From positions 42,835 to 106,834 of the forward strand of contig JAEZFP010000008.1 in assembly GCA_023417475.1 (NCBI GenBank): 64,000 nt of DNA, given 5' to 3'. Positions 50,316 through 60,700 of this stretch are shown here, in pieces. A program made the position numbers and the translations under genes. The number at the start of each line of letters is the position of its first letter. The first letter of the stretch is position 1. Origin of the DNA: Bacillota bacterium (GTDB taxonomy: Bacteria; Bacillota; UBA4882; UBA8346). Below the pieces are notes generated by a model. The model was not told the DNA's origin and searched no databases. It saw nothing but the letters and a program-made list of their open reading frames with translations.

Positions 50316-52085
50316 ATGAAATTTCGCACCCGGCTCTTTCTTTTTTATGTTATCGGCATTGGACTGATGTTGCTGATTTTGGCCAGTTACTTCACCAACT
50401 TTGAGGAGGGCCGGATCCGCCAGACTTTGCACCAGCAATTGTTGACCCAAGCCAAGTTGATTAGCGGGCGTTTTGAGTCGCGGCAACAATTGCAAGATCG
50501 GCCCAAACTGGATCAAGTAACGGCTCAGGCGGCTCAAGCCGCCGAAAGTCGCGTGACCATTATCGATCGCACCGGCAAAGTGCTGGAGGATTCGGCGGAG
50601 AACCCGTACCGGATGGAGAACCACGCCGACCGTCCGGAGGTGAAGGAAGCGCTGGAAGGCCGTCCCGGCACAACCACCCGTTACAGTGACACCTTAGGCA
50701 CCAATATGATCTATACTGCCGTTCCGATCGTGATTGACAAGAAAATTGTCGGGGTGGTCCGGGTGGCGCAGGGGCAAAACCGGTTGGATCAGATGCTGTT
50801 CCGCTTGCGGGTGCTGATCGCCGGGGGGATTGCGGTCACGGCGCTGTTGGCGTTTGTGATCGGGTTAACCGTGATGCGTCAGATCAGTCAGCCGATCCTG
50901 GAGTTGGAACGCCTGGCGACCGGGATCGCCAAAGGGGACTTGACCGGACGGGTCCGTTTTTTCGGCCGGGATGAATTGGCCGATCTGGGGCTGGCGTTCA
51001 ACAGCATGGCGCAGCAGTTGTCGGATTCCTTCGCGTTGATCGAGGAGGAGAAGCGGAAGCTGGAAGTGATCTTGGAGAACTTGGCCGACGGGATTTTGGT
51101 GATCGACCAGAAACTCCGGGTGGTTTTGGCCAATCCGGCCGCCCAGGCGATGTTGCAATTGGATCCGAAGAACATTACCGGACGGCCGGTGATGGAAGCG
51201 GTGCTCAACCACCATCTGCTCGATCTGATTCAAGACGTGAACCGCTACAAGGAACCGCAAGAGAGCGAGTTGGCGGTGCATTTCCCCAGCAACCGTTTGT
51301 TTCAAATTTTTTTGGCGCCGTTAAAAGACACGCCGGGCCGGGTGGTGGGGACCATCGTCGTCTTGCACGACCTGACCCAGATCCGTCGTTTGGAACGGGT
51401 ACGTCAGGATTTTGTCGCCAACGTCTCCCATGAGTTACGGACCCCGATCACCTCGGTCAAGGCGATGGCGGAAACGCTGTTGAACGGCGGTTGGAAAGAG
51501 TCGGAGATGTTGCTTCGCTACTTGCGCGCCATCGACCAGGAATGCGACCGCTTGAGCAATCTGATCAACGATCTGTTGGCCTTGGCGCGGCTTGACTCCA
51601 AAGCCGAAGTAGTCAAAGAACCGTTTGATATCGTCGGCCTGTTCCACGAGGTCAAAGAGCGTTTTGAACCGCTGGCCGGCCGGACGCCCCATTTTGAGCT
51701 GAATCTGCCCCAGACCGAACTGCCGGGGGTATCCGGTAACCGCAATCAGATCAAACAGGTGTTGATCAATCTCTTGGATAACGCTTTTAAATATACTCCG
51801 GCCGAAGGCCAGGTGCGCCTGTCGGCTTGGCGGGAAGGGGATATGCTCCGGGTGGCGGTGGCCGACACCGGGGTGGGCATCCCCACCCGGGATCTGGACC
51901 GGATCTTCGAACGGTTTTATCGGGTGGATAAAGCCCGTTCCCGGGAGATGGGCGGGACCGGCCTGGGCTTATCCATCGTCAAACATATCGTCGAATCCCA
52001 CGGCGGCAAGGTGAAGGTGGATAGTTCGTTGAATCAGGGATCGGTCTTTAGCTTTACGATCCCGGTGAGCGAAGCCTATTTGTAA
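50316..52085 (+). CDS. phoR: Sensor histidine kinase PhoR
   Basis: 589 residues: TM1 (about 7-27), extracytoplasmic domain (about 30-160), TM2 (164-186), HAMP, PAS (about 245-355), HisKA with H372 (NVSHELRTPIT) and HATPase (NLLDNAFKYTP, DTGVGI, GGTGLGLS). The large outer domain is of the Gram-positive PhoR/WalK type. Follows phoB by 21 bp. Confidence 0.92.
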   Translation: MKFRTRLFLFYVIGIGLMLLILASYFTNFEEGRIRQTLHQQLLTQAKLISGRFESRQQLQDRPKLDQVTAQAAQAAESRVTIIDRTGKVLEDSAENPYRMENHADRPEVKEALEGRPGTTTRYSDTLGTNMIYTAVPIVIDKKIVGVVRVAQGQNRLDQMLFRLRVLIAGGIAVTALLAFVIGLTVMRQISQPILELERLATGIAKGDLTGRVRFFGRDELADLGLAFNSMAQQLSDSFALIEEEKRKLEVILENLADGILVIDQKLRVVLANPAAQAMLQLDPKNITGRPVMEAVLNHHLLDLIQDVNRYKEPQESELAVHFPSNRLFQIFLAPLKDTPGRVVGTIVVLHDLTQIRRLERVRQDFVANVSHELRTPITSVKAMAETLLNGGWKESEMLLRYLRAIDQECDRLSNLINDLLALARLDSKAEVVKEPFDIVGLFHEVKERFEPLAGRTPHFELNLPQTELPGVSGNRNQIKQVLINLLDNAFKYTPAEGQVRLSAWREGDMLRVAVADTGVGIPTRDLDRIFERFYRVDKARSREMGGTGLGLSIVKHIVESHGGKVKVDSSLNQGSVFSFTIPVSEAYL

Positions 52086-52095
52086 TCGGTCGGCG

Positions 52096-52109
52096 TTACA
52101 ATATTGTAA
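52096..52109. promoter_or_regulatory. Palindrome TTACAATATTGTAA
   Basis: A perfect 14-bp palindrome just after the phoR stop, 142 bp before lrgA. Candidate operator for an lrgAB regulator. A TATAAT at 52166-52171 lies between it and lrgA, but no clear -35 is visible. Confidence 0.45.
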
Positions 52110-52237
52110 GCTTATTCCCGGTATTTCCTTAAATTTACCGCATGGGAAACCCCGCCGGAACGGTGTATAATGAAATGGACCAAGCGGGATGGCTTGTCAT
52201 ACCGCTTTGGTTTAATATCTGCACCAGCGGGGTTGCC

Positions 52238-52588
52238 ATGAAACTACTGCGTCAAGCGGCCGTCATCCTCGGCATCTGTTTCGCCGGAGAATGGCTGCAT
52301 CAGCTCTTTAAACTGCCGATTCCCGGCAATGTGATCGGGATGTTGCTGCTGTTGACCGGACTCTGCAGCGGGGTTATCAAACTGGCGATGATCGAGGAGT
52401 TCAGTAATTTTCTCCTGGACCATTTGGCGTTCTTTTTCATTCCGGCGGGTGTCGGGGTGTTGGCTTGTTTGGGCGTGCTGCGCGGCAAATGGCTGGCTTT
52501 TGTGACGATCTGTATCGTCACCACCGTCCTGATCATAGTGGTCACCGGCCATAGCATTCAATGGGTCAAACGAGGAGGCAAACGATGA
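52238..52588 (+). CDS. lrgA: LrgA/CidA holin-like protein
   Basis: 116 residues, four hydrophobic helices. The family core LPIPGNVIGMLLLLTGL and FFIPAGVGVL are clear. Paired with LrgB. LrgAB influences autolysis and, in several Firmicutes, pyruvate transport. ATG 52238 gives the normal family length; a weak GGGG is the only ribosome-binding site. Its end overlaps lrgB by 4 bp. Confidence 0.87.
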   Translation: MKLLRQAAVILGICFAGEWLHQLFKLPIPGNVIGMLLLLTGLCSGVIKLAMIEEFSNFLLDHLAFFFIPAGVGVLACLGVLRGKWLAFVTICIVTTVLIIVVTGHSIQWVKRGGKR

Positions 52589-53274
52589 CCGGATTGATTG
52601 AATCGCCGTTATTTGGAATCTTGCTGTCGTTATTGGCGTTTGAGTTGGGAATGCTAATCTACCGCACAACCAAGTGGCCGTTGTTGAACGGCTATCTGAT
52701 CAGCGTGATGCTGGTGATCGCGGTTTTGACCGGATTCCGGATCGACCTGCAATCCTTCAATCGCGGCGGGCAGGTTATCAACTTTTTCCTGGGACCGGCC
52801 ACGGTTGTCCTGGCGGTGCCGCTATACCGGCAGATTAAGCTGTTAAAGGCGAATATCGTACCGATTCTGGTTGGAATCACCGCCGGCAGCCTGACCGGGA
52901 TCGTCAGTATCATTGGCTTGGCGAAACTTTTCGGTCTCAGTCATGTTTTGAGCGTCTCGCTGATTCCCAAATCGGTCACCACCCCGATCGGACTGGAAAT
53001 TTCCAGAGAGATCGGCGGCATACCCGCCATTACGGTGGCGGCCATCATTATCACCGGCATCGTTGGCGCGGTGATCGGCCCAATCGTCTGCCGGGTTTGC
53101 CGCATCCACGATCAGGTGGCGGTCGGCGCGGCGATCGGCACCTCGGCCCACGCCATCGGCACCACCAAAGCCCTGGAACTGGGCGAGATCGAAGGGGCGA
53201 TCAGCGGTTTGACCATCGGAATCGCCGGATTGATTACGGTGTTTTTGGCGCCGGTGCTGGTGCGGTTATTGTAG
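52585..53274 (+). CDS. lrgB: LrgB membrane protein
   Basis: 229 residues, multiple membrane helices. Family segments FFLGPATVVLAVPLY, SLIPKSVTTPIGLEIS and GTSAHAIGTTKALELGEIEG are present. Acts with LrgA. ATG 52585 after GGAGG is used and overlaps the lrgA stop. Confidence 0.93.
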   Translation: MTGLIESPLFGILLSLLAFELGMLIYRTTKWPLLNGYLISVMLVIAVLTGFRIDLQSFNRGGQVINFFLGPATVVLAVPLYRQIKLLKANIVPILVGITAGSLTGIVSIIGLAKLFGLSHVLSVSLIPKSVTTPIGLEISREIGGIPAITVAAIIITGIVGAVIGPIVCRVCRIHDQVAVGAAIGTSAHAIGTTKALELGEIEGAISGLTIGIAGLITVFLAPVLVRLL

Positions 53275-53312
53275 TTGTAGCGCATGTTTCTCAAAACCGA
53301 TCATTTTTACCC

Positions 53313-53338
53313 AAAAATCCGCATATCGCGGTTTTTTT
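53313..53338 (+). terminator. Terminator of lrgAB
   Basis: AAAAATCCGC, ATAT loop, GCGGTTTTTTT. Short GC stem with a long T-run, 40 bp past lrgB. Confidence 0.75.
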
Positions 53339-53524
53339 ATTTCCAGGGAAAAGGTTATCTGGCAATGAAGGAGAATATTGTTAATGCAATTTATGGAAAG
53401 GAAAAAGGGAAATATTCCAATCGTAATGGTATTTTTGGAGAGATTTTGATGACTTTCTCACGTGGACGTCAAAAGACTGTGTCGGAAGAAGCCGTGAGGA
53501 TTTCTTAAAGGAGTGAGGTTTGTG

Positions 53525-54538
53525 ATGCGAAGAAGCATAAGTTTGTTTAGAATGGGGCTATTGTTGGCGGTGGGTCTGACTCTAGTTGGTTGTGGCGGTA
53601 GCGGTGGCAAAGGTAATACCAATTCAAGCGGGGTTTATGTCGCCGGGTGTTTCCAAGACGGCAACCGGTATTTGGCGTGTTACTGGCGGAATAATAACCG
53701 GGTTACTTTACCGGGAACCGACGGGGACGCTTATGCAATCACGGTCTCCGCCGGAACGGTTTATGCTGCCGGTTCTTATACCAGCGGTAATCAAGATATT
53801 CCTTGTTATTGGGTTGGTACGACAAAACATGACCTACCCATCCCTTCCGGAGACGGAAACGCCCATGCCATCGCTGTATCCGATGGTACAATCTATGTGG
53901 CTGGTTATTATGAAAGCAACGGGATTACCATCCCCTGTTACTGGGTGAACGGTGTCAGGAAGGACTTGGGTAGCGGTGGCGAGGCCAGAGCTATTGCCGT
54001 TTTCAACGGAACAATTTATATTGCGGGGAATTTGAGTGCCCCTTGTTACTGGAAGGGCACAGATAATATGGTCCGTACCGACTTGCTGGGACCGTCCGGT
54101 CAAAGTCAAGGAGATGCCTATGGAATTACCGTTTATAACGGAATTGCTTATACGGCTGGAAATTATAACGGAGGATCATATTACCGTCCCTGTTATTGGA
54201 GCGACAATGCTTGTATCAGTTTGAACGGGGGAAATTCCAATACGGAAGCTGTGGCCATTGCGGTGGGCAGTGACGGAACAGTCTATACGGCGGGTTATTA
54301 TTGGAACAACGGACGAACTGTTCCTTGTTACTGGGCCGGTACTACCCGGATCCCCTTGACTTCGGACGAAGAGGGTGAAGTCGCAGCAATCGCGGTGGCG
54401 AATGGTCTAGTTTATACTGCCGGTAATCTTGATACCACCATTCAGCAATCCTGTTATTGGCAGGGAACTGTCCGCACCGACCTTACCAGAGTGGGTAATG
54501 GATTGACGAAAGCCCGCTCCATTTATGTCGTTCCCTGA
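53525..54538 (+). CDS. Seven-bladed beta-propeller lipoprotein with CYW motifs
   Basis: 337 residues. Lipoprotein signal ends LTLVGCGG. The mature part is seven repeats of about 42-46 residues, each with AIAV-xx-GTxYxAGxY followed by CYW. The seven CYW sites fall in YLACYW, DIPCYW, TIPCYW, SAPCYW, YRPCYW, TVPCYW and QQSCYW. The first repeat is a partial blade completed by the last, as in closed propellers. One cysteine per blade is unusual. ATG 53525 after AGTGAGG. The ligand is unknown. Confidence 0.75.
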   Translation: MRRSISLFRMGLLLAVGLTLVGCGGSGGKGNTNSSGVYVAGCFQDGNRYLACYWRNNNRVTLPGTDGDAYAITVSAGTVYAAGSYTSGNQDIPCYWVGTTKHDLPIPSGDGNAHAIAVSDGTIYVAGYYESNGITIPCYWVNGVRKDLGSGGEARAIAVFNGTIYIAGNLSAPCYWKGTDNMVRTDLLGPSGQSQGDAYGITVYNGIAYTAGNYNGGSYYRPCYWSDNACISLNGGNSNTEAVAIAVGSDGTVYTAGYYWNNGRTVPCYWAGTTRIPLTSDEEGEVAAIAVANGLVYTAGNLDTTIQQSCYWQGTVRTDLTRVGNGLTKARSIYVVP

Positions 54539-54565
54539 ATACATCGTACGAATCCTTGAGATATT

Positions 54566-54598
54566 CGGCAGTCACCCCCGTTGGGTGACTGCCGTTTA
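54566..54598 (+). terminator. Stem-loop after the propeller lipoprotein
   Basis: CGGCAGTCACCC, loop CCGTT, GGGTGACTGCCG: a 12-bp perfect stem followed only by TTTAGG. It may terminate the lipoprotein gene and the convergent aminotransferase. Confidence 0.65.
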
Positions 54599-54618
54599 GG
54601 AGGATTGACGGTTTTGGA

Positions 54619-55809
54619 CTAATGCGGGGTCAGTAATTTTGTTAATACTCTCCCCAACCGTTTGATCCCCTCCACAATCCGTTCCTCCGGCATGTTCGAG
54701 AAGTTCAGCCGGAGCGTGTTCTCCATTCCGCCGTTGGGGTAAAAGGCGCCGCCGGGGACGAACGCCACTTGTTGCGCCAAACTTTCCACTAAAGCCTCCC
54801 GGGCGTTGATATAAGCCGGAAGCACGACCCAGATAAAGAGACCGCCTTGGGGACGGGTGTATTGGATCGCCGGCGGGAACTCGGCGGCGAGGGCTTGCAG
54901 CATCACATCGCGCCGTTTTTTGTAAAGCGCCTTAATCCGGGCGATGCTGGCGTCAAAATCGTAGGTCTCGATGTATTTGGCGATTTTGCGTTGGCTTAAC
55001 GTCGCGGTATGTAAATCGGCGCTCTGTTTGACCAGGATAATCTTTTCGAGGATGGCTTCGGGCGCGGCAACCCAACCCACCCGCAATCCGGGACAGAAGG
55101 TTTTTGAGAAGGTTCCCAGGCAGATAACCTGACCGTTGCGGTCCCACGCCTGGACCGACGGCAGGGTCTCGCCTTCAAAGCGCAGTTCGCCGTAAGGATT
55201 GTCTTCGACCACCGCGATATCGTAACGGTTCACGACCTCCATAAACCGGCGGCGGCGTTCGGCCGACCAGGAGACGCCCGAGGGGTTTTGAAAGTCGGGA
55301 ACAATGTAGATCAGTTTGGCATTGGAATGTTCGGCCAGCAGCCGGTCGAGCTCTTCCGGAATCATGCCGCGCTCATCGGTGGGGACCTCGACGAAACGGG
55401 GCATAAAGACCCGAAAGGCATTGATCGCCGCCAGGTAAGTGGGTTGCTCGCAGAGCACCACGTCGCCTTCGTTCAAAAAGACCTTGCCGGCGAGGTCCAA
55501 GCCTTGTTGCGAACCGCTGGTAATCAAAATATTATCCGGACCGAACCCGGTCTGAAAGATCCGTTGCATCCGGCCGGCAATGATCGCCCGTAACGGCCGG
55601 AAACCTTCGGTGGTCCCGTATTGTAACGCCTGTTGCCCGGCCTCGGCCAACACCGCGGCGGCAATCTCGGCCATCTCCCGGACCGGAAAAACCTCCGGGG
55701 CGGGCAACCCGCCGGCGAAGGAGATAATCTCCGGGTTTTCGGTCACTTTTAAAATCTCCCGGACCTCCGAAGCTTTGATAAACTCCATCCGTTTGGCAAA
55801 CTGCAACAT
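54619..55809 (-). CDS. PLP-dependent aminotransferase, LysN/2-aminoadipate type
   Basis: About 396 residues, fold-type I. PISFAGG-like motif IISFAGGLPAPEVFP, SGSQQGLDL, VPDFQNPSG, the PLP lysine in GTFSKTFCPGLRVGW, and RLNFSN near the end. It resembles 2-aminoadipate and aromatic aminotransferases that are relatives of MocR. ATG 55809 is 9 nt after GGAGG. It lies 43 bp after the MocR-type gene in the same operon, so the regulator probably controls it. Confidence 0.87.
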   Translation of the reverse strand: MLQFAKRMEFIKASEVREILKVTENPEIISFAGGLPAPEVFPVREMAEIAAAVLAEAGQQALQYGTTEGFRPLRAIIAGRMQRIFQTGFGPDNILITSGSQQGLDLAGKVFLNEGDVVLCEQPTYLAAINAFRVFMPRFVEVPTDERGMIPEELDRLLAEHSNAKLIYIVPDFQNPSGVSWSAERRRRFMEVVNRYDIAVVEDNPYGELRFEGETLPSVQAWDRNGQVICLGTFSKTFCPGLRVGWVAAPEAILEKIILVKQSADLHTATLSQRKIAKYIETYDFDASIARIKALYKKRRDVMLQALAAEFPPAIQYTRPQGGLFIWVVLPAYINAREALVESLAQQVAFVPGGAFYPNGGMENTLRLNFSNMPEERIVEGIKRLGRVLTKLLTPH

Positions 55810-55852
55810 CCGCATCGACCTCCGCATAGATTTCATTTCATCGGCCGTTCCA

Positions 55853-57385
55853 TCATAAGATCGGCCGGACCTCGACAGGTGTTTCCATGGTTTGGTTTTG
55901 GGGAGAGTCCTGGCCGAGCAGCGTTTTGGCCGCTTGCATCAGCGTTTTCACCCCGGTTTCAATTTGATCCGGCGCCGGCGAGGCGAAGCTAAGCCGGAAT
56001 TCATTTTCGCCGCCCCCGGCCGGGTAAAAGATCGAACCCGGGACAATGATAACCCCACGCGCTTCGGCTTGGGCCGCCAACATCGCGGCGTCAAAATCCT
56101 GGGGCAACCGGCACCAGAAATAAAGCCCACCCTCGGGCGCCCGCCATTCGATCGCTTTCAGGCAATGCCGGTTGAAGGCCTCGGTCATCCGGGTCAGGCT
56201 CGCGTGATTGCCCTTCCGGACCGCCTGTACTTGCCGGTGATAAACTCCGCGCCGCAGCAGGTCGTCCATGATCCATTGCCCCAGGGTGTTGGTATGCAGG
56301 TCGGCCAGTTGTTTCGCCAAACCGAATTGGCGGAGCAACGGCCGGGAAGCGCTCACCCAACCGACTCGCAGCCCCGGAAACATCACTTTGGAGAAAGAAC
56401 TCAAATAAATCACATAACCGTGTCGGTCCAACGCTTTCAACGGCGGAACCGGGGTTCCCTCATAACGCAACTCGGCATAGGCATCGTCTTCGATGATGGG
56501 GATCTGATAATGATAGGCCAAGTCCAGCAACTGCAACCGGCGGTTGATAGACAGCACTGTGCCGGACGGGTTTTGAAAGGTCGGGACCGTATAGATAAAT
56601 TTCGGTTTATAACGTTTTAAGAGCGGTTCCAGCAGGTCGACCCGCAGGCCGTGGTGGTCGATGGGGATTCCGATCACCCGGGCCCCGGCGCTCTGAAAGA
56701 TTTGCAACGCGGCGAAGAAGGTGGGTTCCTCGACCAAAACGAGGTCGCCGGGGTCGATCAGAATCCGGGCGGCGAGGTCGATGCCCTGCTGTGAACCGGC
56801 CAGGACCATCACTTCGTCGGGGGTGGCGGGGCTGCCGCGTCCCTCCAGCAAGGCGCCGAGGCTTTCCCGCAGCGGCAGGTGGCCTTCGGTGGCGCTGTAT
56901 TGGAGGGTGGCGCTGCCGTGATCGCGCAAAATCCGCTGCTGGGTTTCGGCCAATTCTCCAAGGGGTTCGGCCGTGGCGCAGGAAAAGCCGGCCGCGAAGG
57001 AGATCACCTGCTGCCGGTTGGCGCTGCGCAGGATATTGCCGACTAACGGCTGCTGCATCCGGGTGGCGGATGCGCTGAGCAACTGCCGCCAGGGTAAAGA
57101 ATTGACATTGGATGGGTCCATTCGACCGGTGATTGCCGAAGGGGTTTCCGGTTGGTTCACCACGGTTCCCTGGCCGATGCGGGCGTCGATCAACCCGTCG
57201 GCGCGCAGGTCCCGGTAAGCGTTTAAAATCGTGGTCCGGTTGACGCCCAACCGGTCGGCCAACTTTCGCTCCGGCGGCAGCCGGAACCCGGGTGGCAGGT
57301 GACCGGAGACGATTTGTTCCCGGAGCTGGTTGCGAATTTGTTTATAAATAGGCAGGCTGCTGTTGCGGTCGATGGAAATCTCCAA
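55853..57385 (-). CDS. MocR-type regulator (GntR-aminotransferase fusion)
   Basis: About 510 residues. GntR winged helix (LPIYKQIRNQLREQIVSGHL, RKLADRLGVNRTTILNAY) then an aminotransferase domain with PLP lysine in SSFSKVMFPGLRVGW. TTG 57385 is chosen because AGGAGGG lies just upstream. The frame back to 57424 has no site and would enter the operator. It heads an operon with an aminotransferase. Its own promoter region holds AACCAATT repeats. Confidence 0.86.
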   Translation of the reverse strand: MEISIDRNSSLPIYKQIRNQLREQIVSGHLPPGFRLPPERKLADRLGVNRTTILNAYRDLRADGLIDARIGQGTVVNQPETPSAITGRMDPSNVNSLPWRQLLSASATRMQQPLVGNILRSANRQQVISFAAGFSCATAEPLGELAETQQRILRDHGSATLQYSATEGHLPLRESLGALLEGRGSPATPDEVMVLAGSQQGIDLAARILIDPGDLVLVEEPTFFAALQIFQSAGARVIGIPIDHHGLRVDLLEPLLKRYKPKFIYTVPTFQNPSGTVLSINRRLQLLDLAYHYQIPIIEDDAYAELRYEGTPVPPLKALDRHGYVIYLSSFSKVMFPGLRVGWVSASRPLLRQFGLAKQLADLHTNTLGQWIMDDLLRRGVYHRQVQAVRKGNHASLTRMTEAFNRHCLKAIEWRAPEGGLYFWCRLPQDFDAAMLAAQAEARGVIIVPGSIFYPAGGGENEFRLSFASPAPDQIETGVKTLMQAAKTLLGQDSPQNQTMETPVEVRPIL

Positions 57386-57422
57386 GACGCCCTCCTGAAA
57401 TAATCGCTGATAAAATGGTGTC

Positions 57423-57518
57423 AACCAATTTCATTATAACATCCTGAAAAAAACAATAAACAACCAATTGGCTTGGGTGAGGGGCCGACCAATTTTTGTG
57501 TTTGGGGAATGGTTGGTT
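57423..57518 (-). promoter_or_regulatory. AACCAATT repeat operator of the second MocR gene
   Basis: AACCAATT at 57423 and 57462, GACCAATT at 57487, and inverted GGTTGGTT at 57511. The last two direct copies are 25 bp apart, the same spacing as in the operator at 12062. A minus-strand TATAAT lies at 57438-57433. The remainder of the gap to 57735 is AT-rich, with a palindrome ATTGTCATGGCAAT around 57543 and no clear promoter for the RHS gene. Confidence 0.6.
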
Positions 57519-57735
57519 TTTGCTGGCTGATTGATTGTTAAATTGTCATGGCAATATCACAATATTACAAATTTATTGATTATTGTTTTTACAGATAAAA
57601 TATGGTAGAGTTTTAAGTAATATCCAGTCAGATTCTTCCAAACGCTGATTTGATTTCGAAACGCGCAAGAAAAATATATGAAGTAATAATTTGTGAGAAA
57701 TACTTTGGAACATCGAATCGTGGGAGGTCGTAAAG

Positions 57736-60700
57736 ATGAAAATGAATCTGAAGCCGACATTTTGGATATTACTCACTTTGTTGTTGGTTTGTAATGTTTT
57801 TGCCTTGTCGTCCACATCGTTATGGGTTCAAATGTATAATGGAAATACCGCCGCGGAGATCAATACGATCTTTCCCTGGTTTAAAATCACCAATACAAGC
57901 GCAAATTCCGTTGACCTTGCAACCGTGAAGATTCGTTATTTTTATACGATCGATGGTGAGAAACCTCAAAATTTTTGGTGTGATTGGTCAACCATTGGAT
58001 CGCAAAACGTAACCGGTACATTTATCAAACTTGCTTCCCCATTTACCGGTGCCGACCACTACTTTGAACTTGGATTCAAATCCTCCGCCGGGATGATCCG
58101 GCCGGGTCAAGTTGTTGAAGTTCATAATCGTTTCGCCAAAACCGATTGGTCCAATTATCGTCAGAATAACGACTATTCTTTTAACCCGACTGCCAAGACG
58201 TATGCGGATACCGATAAGATAACCGTGGTGATTGGCGAGGGCGGCAGCGCTCCGAAGACAACCTCGGATTACACCAATGACGGTAAATGGGTGAAAGGGC
58301 CGGTTGTCATTCATTTGACAGTCAGCGGCGCGACTGGAGCTACCACTTATTATCGGATCAACGACGGCACCACCGTGACCGGCAATGTGATTCAGTTAAA
58401 CCAAGACGGTGCCTATACGGTCAGCTTCTGGTCGGTGGATCAGAGTGGTATTGCCGAAACGCCCCAAAGCCTTAAAGTATTGATCGATCAGACCGGACCG
58501 GCGCTGACTGTAACCCAAAGCCCTGCCAAGAACGGTTATGGTTGGAACAACACCAATGTGACCGTTACATTTAGTGCGACAGATTCCTGCTCGGGAGTTA
58601 AAACCGTATCCGGGCCGGTGGTAGTCAATCAAACCGGTGTGGCACAGACTGTCAATGGTTACGCCACTGATCTGGCTGGGAATGAGAGTGCCTTATTGTA
58701 TGCGGTGAATATCGATATGATGGCGCCGGAGATTTCTAGTCTGCAACCGCAAGCATTGACCAACAATGCCCAGCCAACCATCAGCGCTATTTATGCAGAC
58801 GATTTATCCGGAATCAATCCGGCTTCGATCATTCTGAAATTGGATAATAACGTTATCAGCAACAGTCTGCTAGTGATCAATGATGCGAGTATTAGTTACA
58901 CTCCATCCGCCAAATTGGCTGAGGGCAAACACACTCTGGCCCTTTCACTTAACGACAAAGCCGGGAATGGGTCGGTGACTGCTCAAGTTACCTTTACGGT
59001 TGATTCGACATTGCCGACCTTGCCCCCGGATCCAACAACCATCGCCCCGCCCCTTGATAATACGCAGGTAACCGATTTAGGTTCCGCGACAAAATTCCTT
59101 TATACCGGCACTAACCCCATCCAAACCGGCATGGCTCCCGATACGATTGAACCGCGCCGGGCGGCGGTATTACGCGGCAAGGTATTGGATAATGACGGGG
59201 ATCCCTTGCCTGGTGTTACAATTCGTATTTTAGAGCATCCGGAATATGGACAAACCTTAAGCCGGTTAGATGGTGTCTTTGATTTAGCTGTCAATGGCGG
59301 CGAGGCAATGACCGTCAAGTATGACCGCAGCGGTTTTTTAAGCGCCCAACGCCAAGTGAATGTGCCGTGGCAGGATTTTACCTGGGCTCCGGAGGTTGTC
59401 TTGATCAAACAAGACAAGCAAGTGACGGCGATTGGCTTAAATCAAAGCGATGTCCAGGTGGCTCGGAGCAGTGTGGTGACCGACAAAGACGGTTCGCGTC
59501 AGGCCACAATTATCTTCCCCAAAGGAACTCAAGTTAGCGGTTATAGTGGGGATACAGTACATATCCGAGCGACCGAATATACGGTCGGCCCAAACGGACC
59601 GAAAGCCATGCCGGCGGAATTGCCGGAAACTACCGCCTATACGTATTGTGTCGAAGTCCAAGCTGACGAACAGGAACATACCCAATTTAACCAACCGGTC
59701 TTTTACTACGTAGAAAACTTCCTGAACTTCCCGGTCGGCTGTATCGTCCCGGTTGGTTATTATGACAAGACCCAAGCCCGTTGGCTCCCAACGGACAATG
59801 GGTATGTGATCAAGATCCTTAATGTCACCAACGGCAAAGCGGAGGTGGCGGTTGATGAGACTGGACAAGCCGCCGGCGCGGAAGCCCTTGCGAATTTGGG
59901 TTTCACCAACGAAGAATTGCAAATGATAGCCACTTTATACTCGCCAGGTCAGAGTTTGTGGCGGGTACCGATGCAACATTTCTCGAGCTATGATTGTAAT
60001 TTTGGCGTTTCCGCTCCAAACGGGGCAACGGAACCGGGTCAACCAAATCCGCAAGGTGACAGCAATTGCGTTGATCCCAATAAAGATTGCGGATCAATTG
60101 TTGATATTGAAAATCAACGACTTGGTGAGGCAATCGGTATAAATGGCACTCCGTATAATCTATATTACTCCAGCGATCAGGTCCCGGGACGTACAGCGGC
60201 TAATACGCTAACGATATTTTTAAGCGGTCAAAGTGTACCTGCTGAGTTGAAAAAAATCACTGTAGATATTTGTGTGGCTGGTCAAATAATTACGAAAGAA
60301 TTCTCTAGTGCTCCAGAACAAAAATATGTCTTGGAATGGGATAATCTTGATGCTTATGGTCGAAAAGTCCAAGGGAAACAAAAAGTAACAACCAGAATCG
60401 GATATGTTTACGATGGTTACTATAATTATCCTCCCAATATGGAACAAAGCTTTGGTTATCCTAGCGGTACAGTTCTTCCGGAAAAAATTGTTGCACGGGA
60501 TGGTGTAATATTAGATCAGGAGAATACCACTGCCGTTACTGGGCAATTGGAAACGAAAGAAGAAGGACTGGGAGGATGGAACCTTAATATTCATCATACA
60601 TATGATCCTAATACCAGAACCCTTTATCTTGGTAATGGCGAACAACGAAACGCCAATAATATTAACTCAGTTAGCATCATTGCAGGTACTGGTGAGTGGA

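Noticed and set aside
53284..53508. 74-codon frame between lrgB and the propeller lipoprotein
   Set aside because: Starts inside the lrgAB terminator region without a ribosome-binding site. The sequence shows no family features.
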